Source of the DNA: Pachyseris speciosa
Taxonomy: Eukaryota; Cnidaria; Anthozoa; Scleractinia; Pachyseridae
Reading direction: 5' to 3'
Length of the DNA stretch: 64,000 nucleotides
NCBI GenBank assembly: GCA_016490735.1
Contig: JAEMWC010000356.1
Location: forward strand, 550,001-614,000
The notes under the pieces were generated by a model. The model made no database searches and was not told the DNA's origin. It worked only from the letters and a program-made list of their open reading frames with translations. A program made the translations under genes and the position numbers. Below, piece by piece: positions 44,237 through 55,442 of the stretch; position 1 is the stretch's first letter, and every line of letters begins with the position of its first letter.

Positions 44237-44421
44237 TTTTCTCTTTTCATCTTGTTGATCAGCCGTGACTTACCGTTGGACTAAAAAAGTAAACAGCTTT
44301 ATCGCACAACTCTTACTTGTCAAGCACAGCGATGCGAGTTTGTTTGCCCCCTGAGAATCCCATAATATTCTATGAATTTAAGTTATTCAAAATGGCCGCC
44401 GTATCGGTAAAAAGGTCTATT

Positions 44422-44741
44422 GTGGGTTGTGTATGGTTTATATACAGAAAATGGAGCTACGCTATTGGTGGTAACATGGTAACGTAAAAAGACAGGAATA
44501 AATTAATTTAATGAAAAGCGACTGCCGAGCGACTGGTTTGGATGCATATTCTTTGTTATCTTTCTCAACAACACGTAGATGTTCTCGAAATCGACCGGTT
44601 ACCTAGTCGTCTTCCTGTTTCACCGATGGCAATTAGGTGAGCGCTTTTCATTCAATTAATTTATTCCTGTTTTTCACATTACCATGTTGCCACCAATAGC
44701 GTAGCTCCATTTTCTGTATATAAACCATACACAACCCACAA
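44422..44741. repeat. Palindromic MITE adjacent to the SAP element
   Basis: GTGGGTTGTGTATGGTTTAT with ACAGAAAATGGAGCTACGCT on the left is mirrored by AGCGTAGCTCCATTTTCTGT and ATAAACCATACACAACCCAC on the right. A one-sided fragment of the same family is at 6640-6715. Confidence 0.85.
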
Positions 44742-44861
44742 TTCCTCGATTCGCTCCGTCGAAGGGCTAACGCTCGAAACGTCAGCTAATCGAATCCCTG
44801 TACTGGGTGGTCAATTTCCATTATCAACTCCGTTGATAAACCAAATTTACGTGTTTCACTA

Positions 44862-44901
<40 letters not shown>

Positions 44902-44907
44902 TCCCTT
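44742..44907 (+). mobile_element. Penelope-like terminal block, plus orientation
   Basis: CCGTCGAAGGGCTAACGCTC, GAAACGTCAGCTAATCG, then TTATCAACTCCGTTGATAAA and CACTACCCCACCGATGCAGC. A degenerate hammerhead-like core (first element CCGTCGA instead of CTGANGA), followed by the usual Penelope-type end sequence. Confidence 0.55.
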
Positions 44908-44921
44908 GTACCTTCTGTTAA

Positions 44922-45766
44922 CTTTCCCGCCTGGTGCTCTGACATGAACTAAACAAAAAAATTGGTCGGAATGAGTCTTAGACGCTTTTAGGCCAAGGCA
45001 CGGACTTAAACATAAACGTTTTACATCTCCACAAGGCTTTCCAGATCGTATTTTGAATTTGACTCAACTTTCTGAAGCAAGAGATTTTAATTTATGCCAG
45101 GCATAGGCCTCACGTCAAGCTGTCAACTATTTAACCAGTGACAGCCACTTAGCTTTTGCAAATAGCCAATCAGAAAGCGAGAAAAGCTATTGACAATGTT
45201 CGCGTGAGTTTGAATAAAATTAATTTACGTCGTATGTTTTCGGTTGTTTACGGTCACCTTTTCTTTTCATTTAAACCCGGCATTTGACCATTTCAAGATT
45301 TGTTATTGGTTTCCACAGCACTTTGACAATGTTATCAGTCAGGAGCGGGCTCCTGTATCAGTGACGAAATTCGTTATCAATAAGAGGACAGACACATAAA
45401 AAACCTGACGTCAATTTGTTAATTCGCACTACTCATCAATTGTCTTTTTTCCCGTTTTTAAAAAAATTAATTTAAAATATAATTTAAAAAATAATTTAAC
45501 AGTTTCATTTATCAGTGCCAGAAGTTAAAATGTAGCTCTGAATAACCCTTAAGTGTTGTTGCCATGGTAAGAGCTGACGACTCTCTGTGATAGGATTATA
45601 CGCTTGTCAGGTTGACGTGCATTGGAAACAGAATTAAGTCACTCTTGCGAACAATTAATGCGAAGCAAAAACTTACAAAGCATAAATCAGTAGCACCGAA
45701 TGCTATGTTTGACTATATCTTTGACATAGTTTGGGGCCCGTAAGTTAAACGTTGAAGAGAATCATA
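44922..45766. other. Upstream region of gene 2
   Basis: No gene or strong repeat recognised. It would contain the promoter of receptor 2 if the ATG at 45767 is its start. No clear TATA or initiator can be assigned. Confidence 0.4.
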
Positions 45767-45821
45767 ATGAAAACTGCCATCAGGGTTTTAAACGGATCTG
45801 TCTTCGTGGGAATAATTCTGA
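45767..45821 (+). CDS. Receptor 2 exon 1: signal peptide
   Basis: ATG then MKTAIRVLNGSVFVGIIL plus one base (A) at the donor GTGAGT. It has a basic N-terminus followed by a hydrophobic stretch, as in a secretory signal. Joined across the intron to the phase-compatible acceptor at 54030 it would give Ser-His-Pro-Cys, a plausible cleavage region. The link is inferred from phase and strand only. Confidence 0.5.
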
Positions 45822-48800
45822 GTGAGTAGAAAACTTTGAGTGTCAGTTTTAAGTCTCAGAGTTAGCAATATGCGGTCGAATTTTTTTAACTAAACGGAAG
45901 TTTCAACGAGAAAAACTCAGGAACTAATAAACATAAAAGAAAAACTCAGAAGAAAACAAAGAAAACACTCAAAGGAAACCCAGTTCACACAAAAAGCAAA
46001 GAAAGAGCCTTGTCAGTCATGTTTACATCTGCAGAAACTAGGCTATAAAAGATGTGCCACGTACAAAATGCTATCTCGATCTTCTCAACTGGTTTTCATA
46101 CACGACCCGATAAAAACGACGATAAAATCGCATTCACGGTACCTGTGTAGTGTGCTCGAGACGAGAAGTTTTCGTGATCTTCGCCTACAAAATCAACACC
46201 AGGTGATGTATCTGGTTAAAAATAAAAATAAACACTAGTTTGTTGGTGTAAGTCATCGGTTAGAGCACGTCGCAAAAATAAAACAGCGCTGTTATCATTG
46301 GTATTGTCTGGAGCTAGAATATGGTTCTTTTCATGTTTTGTTTGGCCAAAAAAGGTTTGTTTTAACTTAAGTTGTAATTTTGAATTACGTTACTGGATTA
46401 CATGGGATGCCGTTAAAATTCTAAAACTCTACTATGGGAGACCACACAGCTAAAAACTAAAACACCTGCAAGGAAAACTTTATGACGATATATTGCCATG
46501 AGATTTGATCATTTGTGACAGCCCTGAACACAATAATTCTGAAACTCTGCATAATAACGTTAGGTGTCATCTGGAGAGAAAATGTGAATATTGATTTCTT
46601 AATTTGGTTTATTTCTTGGCGACTCGTTGATGCCCGGAACACAGAGGCGCGGCGGTCCTACACTTTACCCTTGCAATTTTCTGAGCACCTATTTTCACCT
46701 TAAAACGTTGTTCTGAGGAGTATCGCATATCTGTTTTTGAGTTTTGTTCACGTATGCCAAATATTTTGTCATAATGATGATGTAGCTACCCTCGTTGTGG
46801 TTCTCAGTTACGCCATACCTACTCATAGAGTAGTTCACATGTTTATTTCAGTAAATTCCATTAGCTACTGTCTTTGGCGGCGCTTATTGAAGTATCAAGC
46901 TTTCCTCACACTCGTGAATACTTAGCTAAGCGGAAAGTAAGCTTTGAAAGTGCCGTGTTTAAACTTTCAGGCTTTTACAGAGACACGATTAGCCAGATGT
47001 TGTTTTAGCCGGTAAGGCAAAGGTTTCCTAGATCATCACTTATTATTATACATATATATTTTAATCGGCACTGCAACGATAATGGCATTCGAGACTCCCT
47101 AGCTGTTTTTGCGCCATCGCTTGGCAATTTTAGTTTATTTAACGTTATTTGAGGCAGTAGTTATTGGACACCCCAGTAAACGCTCAGTAGCCAACACAAC
47201 TTTTCCTAGACCCACGTTATTGTTAAGAATAAAACACTAAAATATAATCATCGCACGTGTCACTCTTTTCCTCACTTTGGTTGGCAATCAGACATGAAAT
47301 AAACTTCGGAATAAGAGGGGAATGTTCATTTTCTTATTGCGCTTTCCCCTTTCTTTTGACTTAAGTATTTGATATTTTATTATGTGTTTGAATATATTGT
47401 GAACTAACGATTTCATGGAATGGAGCCGAAGAATCGTTAATTGCCTTATACACGACAAAAAAACAATTAGTTATTAAAATTGACACTAGCCAATTCCCAC
47501 ATGACATCGTATTCATTAAAGTTACCACTTCACCTAACCAAAATAAAAATGAGAAAGCGTCTCCAAACGAATCGATCCTCGGCCTGAGTAAAAGCTGCAA
47601 ACGGCATCGAACACTTTCATGACCAGGAGTGGATCATGCCACATGTCTGGAAACTTCTCAAAACAAAGACTTACCAAGAACCAGCTGTTTTCGTCCTCGT
47701 TGCTCATATCAAGTCGCGTACAATTACTACAACATATGGTGCTGTTCTAAAGTTTTTAATTCTGTTCCTAGAAATATCAGCCTGGCTTATTTGTATTTGG
47801 TTTTTACTTGTTTGTTGTGTGATTCATGTGTACATCAGAGTCTAGCACATTTCGGGACCTATCGTTTATTACCTTGCAGGGGTATGGGTGTGGTGTGTGT
47901 GTGTTTTCTACAAAATCCAGGTTAAATTTGTACCCCCCTAAAAACCATCTTCAACAAAACATATACCCACTCTACATGTTAAAAACGGAACAGGCCTACA
48001 CAGACTCCCTACTGTGGATCTATTTTAGGAACTTGTTAGCCTGCGAGCAGGCTCTCGAGTTGGGGTTTTGCGCCTGCTACGCGTTAGGCACGTTAGCTTT
48101 CATATCGCGCGAGGAGTTACACCCGGCAGGGGTGGGGGTAGGAATGCACAGGATGTGTAGTCTGTGTACTGAAACCTTTCACTCGGTTTGTCGTAAGAGA
48201 TTTATTAGATAAAACCTTGTTTATCTAAGGAGACTATCATGTTTATATCATTTTGCACAATGAATTTCTATTCTTAGAGCGCGATGGATACTCACTGCAA
48301 GAAATTACAGCATTGGTTCTGCGTTCCTTTAATTTAGATGTTGAAGGGTTCTTCTCCTCTTCATTTTCACGGCGATATGTATCTGGGTACACATCCTAAG
48401 TGGGGTTAAAATGTTGTCTGACAATGTGTTCTCGTCGGTTGCTGTTTTGTTATAACAGCATTTGTGAAGGACCCTGTCAATGTAGAAAGCGAAGGAGGAT
48501 CGATCGGGTGAGTGTAGTCTTCTCAGGGCTACAATCATCTGTATAATCGTGCTTCACCAAGTCATGTCGGCGTTATTCCAGCGGAGACGGCTTTGAGCTT
48601 TATCTCAGTGTTCACAGCTATTAAGCTATTAAGCAGAACTTATTGACTTGAACTGAGCGCGTTTCTGGAAAATTTTGCTTCAAAAGTTTTCTCGAATACA
48701 GCAAATCGGTCAATAAACCAGAGTAATTTTTTTGCAAGGTGGATTCCCAGAAGCTCTCAAACATTTCGGAAAAAGCCCACAATATTAATATAATCCAACA

Positions 48801-50141
48801 TGGCGGCATTGTTGTTGTGCTATTTTTAGTTAGCCTCGCGCAGAAACGCCAGAATTGAGTTTGTGGATAAAACACGAAGAACGGACGACATTTGTAGACT
48901 CGGGCTTTCACCGGAAGCCCGAGTAACAATCCGTGACGCAAGAGATTACCAGCTTTTACATTTCTATCTCACAGGATAAAAAAAAGTGTACTTATACATT
49001 TATTCTGTTGCAAGTTCTACCTGTAATCCATGCATGCGTGAATTGGGTATATTTCTGCTGAAAGGATTGTCTTTTATGTAATTCAATAGATAAGTACGCG
49101 CCAAGTTTTGATCACCTTAGAGACTGCAGCCATTTAAGCTCAGGTCCTTCGAATTCTATTCCTGTTTTTCGCGCGATGTCATCAAAATTCTGAACGGCTT
49201 AAAGCATTTGCAACACAAGGCTTCTCTTACGGAAAATTCTATCGCGATATGTTGCTTTTCTTTCAAAGTAAGATGTTTTAAAATTTGATGAAATAGTCCA
49301 TCAGCTAGGGGGGTTGTATGGCTCACTAAAGGGGAACAAACAAAACTTGTATAATCTTAATCTGTAACTATTCAGCATCATAAAAATGTATGATAGCAAG
49401 GATAGAACGGTAGCTTTCACTTTGTACATCGAATTTTAAATTTGCCTCCCATACCATGCTTTTGGTCGCCATCTTGGATTTCTAAAAAACACTTTAAAAA
49501 ATGTTATTCTTTCTGAAATGCAACGAGTTTTTGCGTAGAAGTATATTTGGAATAATACGTATTTGAAATGTAATTTCAGCATTGCTTATGGTTATTCGAG
49601 CTATGGTGACGTCATAAATGACATCAATGACCGCCATTTTGTTTTCTAGCTTGTGTATTCAACCGCTATCTTAATGCCCTGAAATAACTAAATTACCATT
49701 AAGGCACTTTATATCATAATGCTAGAAAAACGCACTTAAAACTATTGCTAACGTCTTTTCCTATATTTAGTTAGGCATACTAGGCCATGAATTAATAACC
49801 ACAAATCAGAGTAGATAACCGGGTCCACAATTCAATCTAGAGCGCGTTTGAATACAGAAGCACCACTATCGTATAACATCCTTTTCCACTGCTGTCACTT
49901 GCATATGGGATCTACATGTATATACAATCACATCATGTACTGGTTTTTCGTCCTGTATAACGTCGCTGAAAATAGAAAAACATTCCTACGCACGAGTTGC
50001 AAAAAGCGTTATACAACGTGTGTCCCGTCAAGAGGGATCTTACTATATCGAACCTTAAGATAGACACAACAAAAGGTAATAACTATCTCTCTTTTCGTCA
50101 TTTCAAGTAACCTACACCTGTAAACGTACTTACTCTTATCA

Positions 50142-51374
50142 ATCCTCTGCATCTTCAGAGTCACTATCCCCACTCTCACATAGAACGCCATCATCAGTTG
50201 TCATATTCTCACACTGGATACTACACATGTCAGTGCACTTCAGACCCGCCTTCAAGCAGCAGCAGTTCTCGATCGTGCATGCTCTCTTGCACGTACAAGA
50301 GAGTAGTTCCAGGACCTCTTCTGGAGCCGGTTTGGATCCAAGCCACACAAATTCCACTACGTTAGACATATTGTCTACTTCCCAGCCGTGCCCATGAGGG
50401 GAGGGGATTAACGGAAGAGTAACGATGGCTCTTCTCCAGATTGCTGCTTGATAATTTGCTCTTGTAATGTGAAGTCGTAGAGATGACTTGCAAGGCGGCA
50501 GAGCCTCTGGCTCGACTTTCCGCCTCTGGGGCAGTGGATCTCATAGCGCAGCTCATCCACACTCTGGCACTTCTTTTCATACAGCTGACACACGAGTGCC
50601 TCCGTATCTTTAAACGTCTCCTCCGATACTGTCCAATTCTCCCCGATATTCGCCTAGCTCGGACGTACCTTTCATCGCGTTGGAGAAGCTGCACTGCTTT
50701 CCACTTCCCTCTACCAGAGAATGCAGAGATGGTATCACAGCCTGTGATCGCGTGCACGCCGATTAGGGCTTTCATGAAGCAATGCCTATCAACGTTTGGG
50801 TCGAGTTGCTTCTCCAAGCTGTTGACAACTTTAGAAAGATCTATTATTCTGGACTTCGCGCCTCTTCCCTTCTTCATGTAACACCTTCCAAGGTTTTGGC
50901 TGTGAGCAAGCAGTAGGACAAGGTCATCAGTGTCATCAGAGTGGATGATGCACGTGCCTCCAGCGTGCCAAGCATGGAGAACCATACGCGTATCAGCCTC
51001 TTCGTGATTACACTCTAGCCCAGGAACAGGTTCACATGTGGCTACGCCAGTTTAGTTGCCAGCACTGATCTTCGGATATCACGTATATGATCTGGTTGCC
51101 GAGCCTGCCTCTGAATGCTTCTGTCTTCCACTGTGACATGACAAATTTGACAATCTCAGGCTTGTTTGCGGCCACACTGAGCAGCTTGTTCCACTCTGCA
51201 GTTGCGATGATATTTGAGGGGATTTTCGAGGAATTCGCTTTCGGTCGAAGCCTCCAAAATTGGTTTGTGATTCCGGATCACGGCAGCACGATATAAGGTT
51301 GTCCATGAAGAAATATCTCTGCACTGGGCTAGCTTTGAATCCGAGCAACCGCATATAATGCATTCGTCCGCCAT
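50142..51374 (-). pseudogene. HEEADTR-motif protein pseudogene with Cys-rich C-terminus
   Basis: Minus strand, several pieces in order. 51374 onward has MADECIICGCSDSKLAQCRD and PLKYHRNCRVEQAAQCGRKQ. Next comes FVMSQWKTEAFRGRLGNQII (about 51145-51065). Then, after a frameshift, ECNHEEADTRMVLHAWHAGG with CIIHSDDTDDLVLLLAHSQN, KALIGVHAITGCDTISAFSG and KGKWKAVQLLQ-type sequence. Last is SNVVEFVWLGSKPAPEEVLE with the metal-binding-like CTCKRACTIENCCCLKAGLK and C-x3-C-x3-C. Acidic DSDSEDAED end. The HEEADTR...DTDxxVLLL...TGCDTxSAFxGKGK pattern marks a large multi-copy family of uncharacterised cnidarian proteins. Much of the middle is deleted and there are frameshifts, so this copy is dead. Biochemical role unknown. 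Confidence 0.65.
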
Positions 51375-51615
51375 TGATCATTGTGCAGAGGAAACACATT
51401 CGTGCCGGGGTGAAACCTATTGCGAAAATGTTTGTGCGACCACGTGCCTGGGAAGGAAACAGGCAGTTGTTTTTGAGGGGGCTTTATTCAATGCACTTGC
51501 AATGTATACATAATATATTTATGTACTTGCTCTCTTTTCGAAAATAATTTTGAAAAACCCACTATTTCTTTTTCAATGATTATAATTGCAAACTGGTCAT
51601 GTAATAGTGATATTA

Positions 51616-52018
51616 AGGCCCTTTATACGAGAGAAAATAAGCCGCGGCTTACACTGGCCACCTCTTACATAAGGCGCGAACACCCCGTTTAAATGGTACG
51701 TAATCGAAGTTCACGGCTGACTCCATCGGCAGCTAGCTCAAGCCGCGGCTTATCCTGGCCAAGGGGTTTTGGGCTGCGCTTATCTTGGCCGTGGCTTACC
51801 TTGGACGTGAAAGTGTTCGTATAAGTGTACTCAAGCGTTGTCCGCGGCTTGCTCAAGCATGCGCTTCTATTGTTATTGTAACAAACTTAGCCGCAAACCA
51901 TTTATACGAGCATTTCACGTCTTATGTAGGCCGCACTCGTATAAATGGCCCGCTCGCGTCTTATGTAAGCCGCGGTCAGTGTAAGCCGTGGTTTATTTTC
52001 TCTCGTATAAATGGCCCT
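51616..52018. repeat. About 403-bp palindromic MITE
   Basis: GGCCCTTTATACGAGAGAAA with ATAAGCCGCGGCTTACACTG at the left pairs with the right end CAGTGTAAGCCGTGGTTTAT and TTTCTCTCGTATAAATGGCC. GGCCC-type ends are shared with other foldbacks in the window (30.1 and 55.7 kb), suggesting a hAT-like group. Confidence 0.85.
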
Positions 52019-52470
52019 ATTGTGACCAATAATCAGGCTTTGTGACGTCGCAAATGACGTCACGTAGTTATAATTCAAGCACTAGAAACGGAAATCATGT
52101 TTGTAGTTCCAATATGATCTAAATTTGACTTTGAAACGCAATTCGTTCACTTTAAAAGAATACAAGCAACTTTGAAGCCTTCCTCAAAAATCCAAGATGG
52201 TGGCCAAAAGGAAGATATGAGGAGCAAATTTAAAATTCGATTTACGAAGTGAAAGCTACCGTTCTATCCTTGCTATCATATATTTATATGATGCTCAATA
52301 GTCAAAGATTAACATTAGACATGTTTCGGCTGTTCCCCTCAAGTGAGCCATAAACCCGAATTTTAGGGTCTCAGCTGATGGACTAAAATCGTAGCAGCCC
52401 CAAAATACAACAATTCTTGAAATGTTATAAAACCTTTATTTTCACTTGACTTGCAAATTGCACGTACTGT

Positions 52471-52790
52471 TGATGATGATGATGATGATGATGATACTTT
52501 ATTTATGTGTCAATAGATCTAGCTCTTAAGTGACAAGGAGCTAATTGTGGACACAATATAATAAGAATGAAAATTCAAAATATATACAATAAGAATTACA
52601 TAGAAGTATACTCATTAGAGCTACAATGATTAAAGCTATAATAAGACATAAAAGAAATAAAAAAAATAAATGTGTCAGCTGTTACAGAGTATACAAGAAC
52701 AGTGTTCGTTAATTAAATTATTGAGATCTATTTGTCTAATTCTATTTTTAAAAACTTGTAGGGTATCTGTCTTCTGACATCCTTACCCAG
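52471..52790 (-). mobile_element. LINE 3' tail with (TCA)n
   Basis: The minus strand ends TTGACACATAAATAAAGTAT followed by about eight TCA repeats: an AATAAA signal plus a tandem tail. The upstream part is AT-rich 3' UTR. No coding part is visible. Confidence 0.6.
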
Positions 52791-53302
52791 TGTTAATAAG
52801 AGGGTCTTAACGGGATAGTGACTTTTACGGCTAAGAGATAATGGCTAAAATCTTGGCCCTTTTTCGATTAACAACGGTTATTTTTTTCCTCTTACAGTTA
52901 ACAGAAAAGTGAAAAATTAATCTCCTTTGTCTTAAAGAGTTAAATATTAATGGTAATGTTTTTCTTGAATCAAAAAACAAATTTCAAGTCTTTAGGGCCA
53001 TCTTGGAACGAATTCAGCAAAGTACTAATTAAACATTGGATAAGGCATACCGTTGAAGTATTCCTTTTGTAGTATCATATGTACAGAAATGCATTTATTT
53101 TACATAAATGACATATTTTTTTCAACTACAACGCATAAGAAGGAAAGAATATGTCATCCAAGTTATCTACATCACATTCATATAATTCCTCTTCCTTTAG
53201 GTTGTTTGTTTCTTTTACTTTCCTCACTTTGGATTTGATGTACTCGTTTACGTTCTGAACATCGTGACTTAGATACTTAGATATGTGGGTACTTGAGCCT
53301 GA

Positions 53303-53367
53303 GCATTAGCCATGCCATGCTGATGAGGCCTAACAAGGCCGAAACAGCTGTCCATGGCTGCTAATGC
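53303..53367 (+). ncRNA. Complete type I hammerhead ribozyme
   Basis: Stem I outer GCATTAGC (53303-53310) with GCTAATGC (53360-53367); internal loop CAT / T; stem I inner GCCATG (53314-53319) with CATGGC (53353-53358). Core CTGATGA at 53320-53326. Stem II GGCC-TAACAA-GGCC. GAAA at 53341-53344. Short stem III AC-AGCT-GT-type hairpin ending in the cleavage triplet GTC, so cleavage is predicted after C 53352. All invariant core residues are present, and stem I has the internal loop known to dock with loop II. Stem III of two pairs is typical of Penelope-like and retrozyme-type motifs, which may work as dimers. Confidence 0.85.
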
Positions 53368-53380
53368 TTGGGCTCACTCT

Positions 53381-54030
53381 TTGCTTTGGTAGATTTAAGG
53401 GGTAATGCCCGCTACCTTGTGGTTTTAGTGCCTTTTGAGTGGCTTCAGCTTACTTGATCACATTAAATTTGTGAAGTATACTTAGTTACTTAGTTTTCTC
53501 TCCAAATGAGCACGTGGATGTATAGAGAGTTGTGGGGTCAAGCCTAACATTTCTCTAATATCCAGTGGCGTTACCTTTCTCTGTCGTTAAGGCCACGCCT
53601 CTGCTGAAGCATAAATATCTCCAATCTTTCAGCCCATTTAGCATCGGCTGGCTGGTGTCTTATCTCGAGTAGTCAAGAGAGAGGACTCAAAATCGTAATC
53701 AAGGGCCGAAACTCTGCCAAGAAATCCGGGGGAGATGGCAACAAACACCTCGTTGACTCGGTCAGGTCCAAAAAACCCCGTACTTCTCTGGACCAAGCAT
53801 GTGTACCACGAATGCCACCTTATTTAACACCGGCTGTCACCTCAGCTACTTAGGTCAGCTTCTGTCACCTCACATACTTAAGTCATACTGAGTCACTGCT
53901 GTTTGCTGCTGTTTAACCTTAGTTTGAACAGGTCGGAGAAAAGATAGCAGTCGGTTTAAAAGAGTACTGAGCTTCTCAAACATATAAAATTGAAGCCTAA
54001 CAAGTAAATTCGATGTTTTAGTCTTCTTAG
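53381..54030. other. Stretch downstream of the ribozyme, no gene recognised
   Basis: Possible remainder of the mobile element that carried the hammerhead (GGGTAATGCCCGCTACCTTG), then unique-looking DNA up to the acceptor at 54030. Confidence 0.35.
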
Positions 54031-54371
54031 GCCACCCCTGCAAAGGACGTGTGTGTTTGACCTACGAAGACCCAAGGAATATCAACTGCACGAGCTTGAA
54101 CAGAGATTCCCCGAGCATTGAGTTCCAACTACAGTGCACAGCCTTGATAAGTGGTGATCGCTACCACTCATGTTCTATTTGGTGCGACTTATTTTACAGG
54201 TGTTTCAGAGAAATCAAAAAAGCAAGATGGAAACAAAGATGGCTTTGCACCGGGTCTCAGCTATTCGGGCTCTTGATCTCCTTTAAAACCCCCAACAGCT
54301 CGTGGTCTAACACAACTGTTTACGTAAAACGCGAAAGGCCTATCAGAAAGAATTTGTTTACCATAAGATAG
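54031..54371 (+). CDS. Receptor 2 exon 2: Cys-rich extracellular region (3' boundary unknown)
   Basis: After acceptor GTCTTCTTAG the phase-matched frame reads HPCKGRVCLTYEDPRNINCT, SLNRDSPSIEFQLQCTALIS, then YHSCSIWCDLFYRCFREIKK and stays open to TAG 54369-54371. Six to eight Cys and N-glycosylation sites (NCT, NSS) suit an extracellular domain. Possible donors inside are at about 54191 and others. Just downstream, 54377-54470 has another open stretch (KCNRSSTPTGPGSYTNSLDD) ending at ACAG-GTATAA that may be a further exon. Domain type not recognised. Confidence 0.45.
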
Positions 54372-55094
54372 TCAAATGTAACAGGAGCTCCACGCCTACT
54401 GGACCAGGATCATATACAAATAGTTTAGATGATCCCCAGGATAGTTCAGATGATCACCATTCAACAGGTATAACCATAAATCAACCCTTCGTCCCTCCCT
54501 ACTTTACCCCCTCCCCCTAATATGATTTTACGTCAGTCCCCATCTACAACTCTGTACTTGGCTAGGTACCGGGAAATGCACATAAAATGTCCTATTAGAT
54601 TGCACATACATGTGCGAACTGTTTCAGATACATTACTACATATATTGAAAATATTTTGTCCGTGTAAGCTTGAGCTGATCCTCCTTTGGATGCACAATTA
54701 TGGTTTTAATCCCTGACCGTCAGTTTGGATAAAACATATTGTATGCTTAACCGTTTGAATACTGATATATGCTCTGTATGCCTAGTTTTGATGAAAACAC
54801 CGACATTGTGTGTAGAACCGTTTGAATATATACGATATGCATTGATTGTTTTCTTTCACTAGGTAACCGGTATATACTAAATTACGGTTTGGATGCCATA
54901 AAGTTTATAAATTCACATATACGGCTTTCCATATACCAAGTGTAATCATTCAGATCATTTCTACGTTTGGCACACGAAAAATGCAAACGAAGTTTGCAAC
55001 AGACCTTAGTTAGAGAGGATACAGAGTGATCCTGTTTCCACGATTGCTACACTATGAGTAAGCTAAGTCAATGCATTTATTTTTTGACGTTTCT

Positions 55095-55339
55095 GAAAAA
55101 GCCAACCTTGGTGCTTGTATAAAGGTGAACAGAAAACATGCATTTTATCGCGGCTTGGCACGACTAGGAAAGCGGATACTCTGACCGGCAAATGGTTCAG
55201 GATAAGGCCAACTAAAATGAGAACAACATGGGGAAAACATTCGCGTTGGTACTACTCTAAAAAATCGCCTGATTTTGGTTTCTTTGCTAGCGGCCTTGAC
55301 AATGATTCTAACGTCTTTGAGATTACTAGAAAATGGTAG
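55095..55339 (+). other. Possible exon, unrecognised
   Basis: After an AG at 55131-55132 the frame reads KTCILSRLGTTRKADTLTGK, WFRIRPTKMRTTWGKHSRWY, YSKKSPDFGFFASGLDNDSN and ends at TAG 55337-55339. The composition looks protein-like, but there is no clear donor before the stop and no family match. Confidence 0.25.
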
Positions 55340-55442
55340 TAATAAACAAGCATGCTCTTACGTCAACACCCTCTCTTGATAGCACTGTGGATAGATGTTC
55401 CGGCTCACATTTTACCAGTTAATTTAAGAGCCTGGTTTGTGG

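Larger units (their letters stand above)
42593..44421. mobile_element. 1.8-kb inverted pair of a SAP-domain element with AATAGACCTTTTTACC ends
   Basis: Left and right ends AATAGACCTTTTTACCGATA are inverted copies. The homology runs about 290 bp inward on each side (GCGGCCAT, TATTATGGGATTC, TTTACTTTTTTAGTCCAACG, GAGGAGCTGAATGT). A further block, GGCGGCGAGAAAGGAGAGAG, is also present inverted at about 43200 and 44025. The unit is therefore two truncated copies joined tail to tail. Confidence 0.75.
42469..44921. mobile_element. Composite insertion bounded by a 14-bp direct repeat
   Basis: GTACCTTCTGTTAA occurs at 42469-42482 and 44908-44921. Inside, inverted Penelope-like terminal pieces (42483-42592 minus, 44742-44905 plus) bracket a 1.8-kb AATAGACC element (42593-44421) and a smaller palindrome (44422-44741). 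I read the direct repeat as the target-site duplication of the outer insertion. Confidence 0.7.
49300..52388. mobile_element. 3.1-kb element with about 340-bp diverged inverted arms
   Basis: The left arm 49300-49640 (AGTCCATCAGC, ATGGCTCAC, GATAGCAAGGATAGAACGGT, CCATCTTGGATTT, GTGACGTCAT) pairs with the reverse complement of 52040-52388 (ACCGTTCTATCCTTGCTATC, AAATCCAAGATGG, GTGAGCCAT, GCTGATGGACT). Inside are a minus-strand pseudogene and a MITE. The arms are roughly 65-75% alike by eye. No target duplication identified. Confidence 0.7.
45822..54030. other. Proposed 8.2-kb first intron of receptor 2
   Basis: Filled with mobile DNA: the 3.1-kb HEEADTR element, a LINE tail and the hammerhead. 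At about 48036-48150 is a partial TAGCCTGCGAGCAGGCTC-type MITE. 45.8-48.0 kb has no recognised feature. Confidence 0.4.

Noticed and set aside
47629..48212. Open frames with Cys-rich and hydrophobic stretches as an exon of receptor 2
   Set aside because: No matching splice phase with neighbours and overlap with a degraded TAGCCTGC-type MITE; no family signature.
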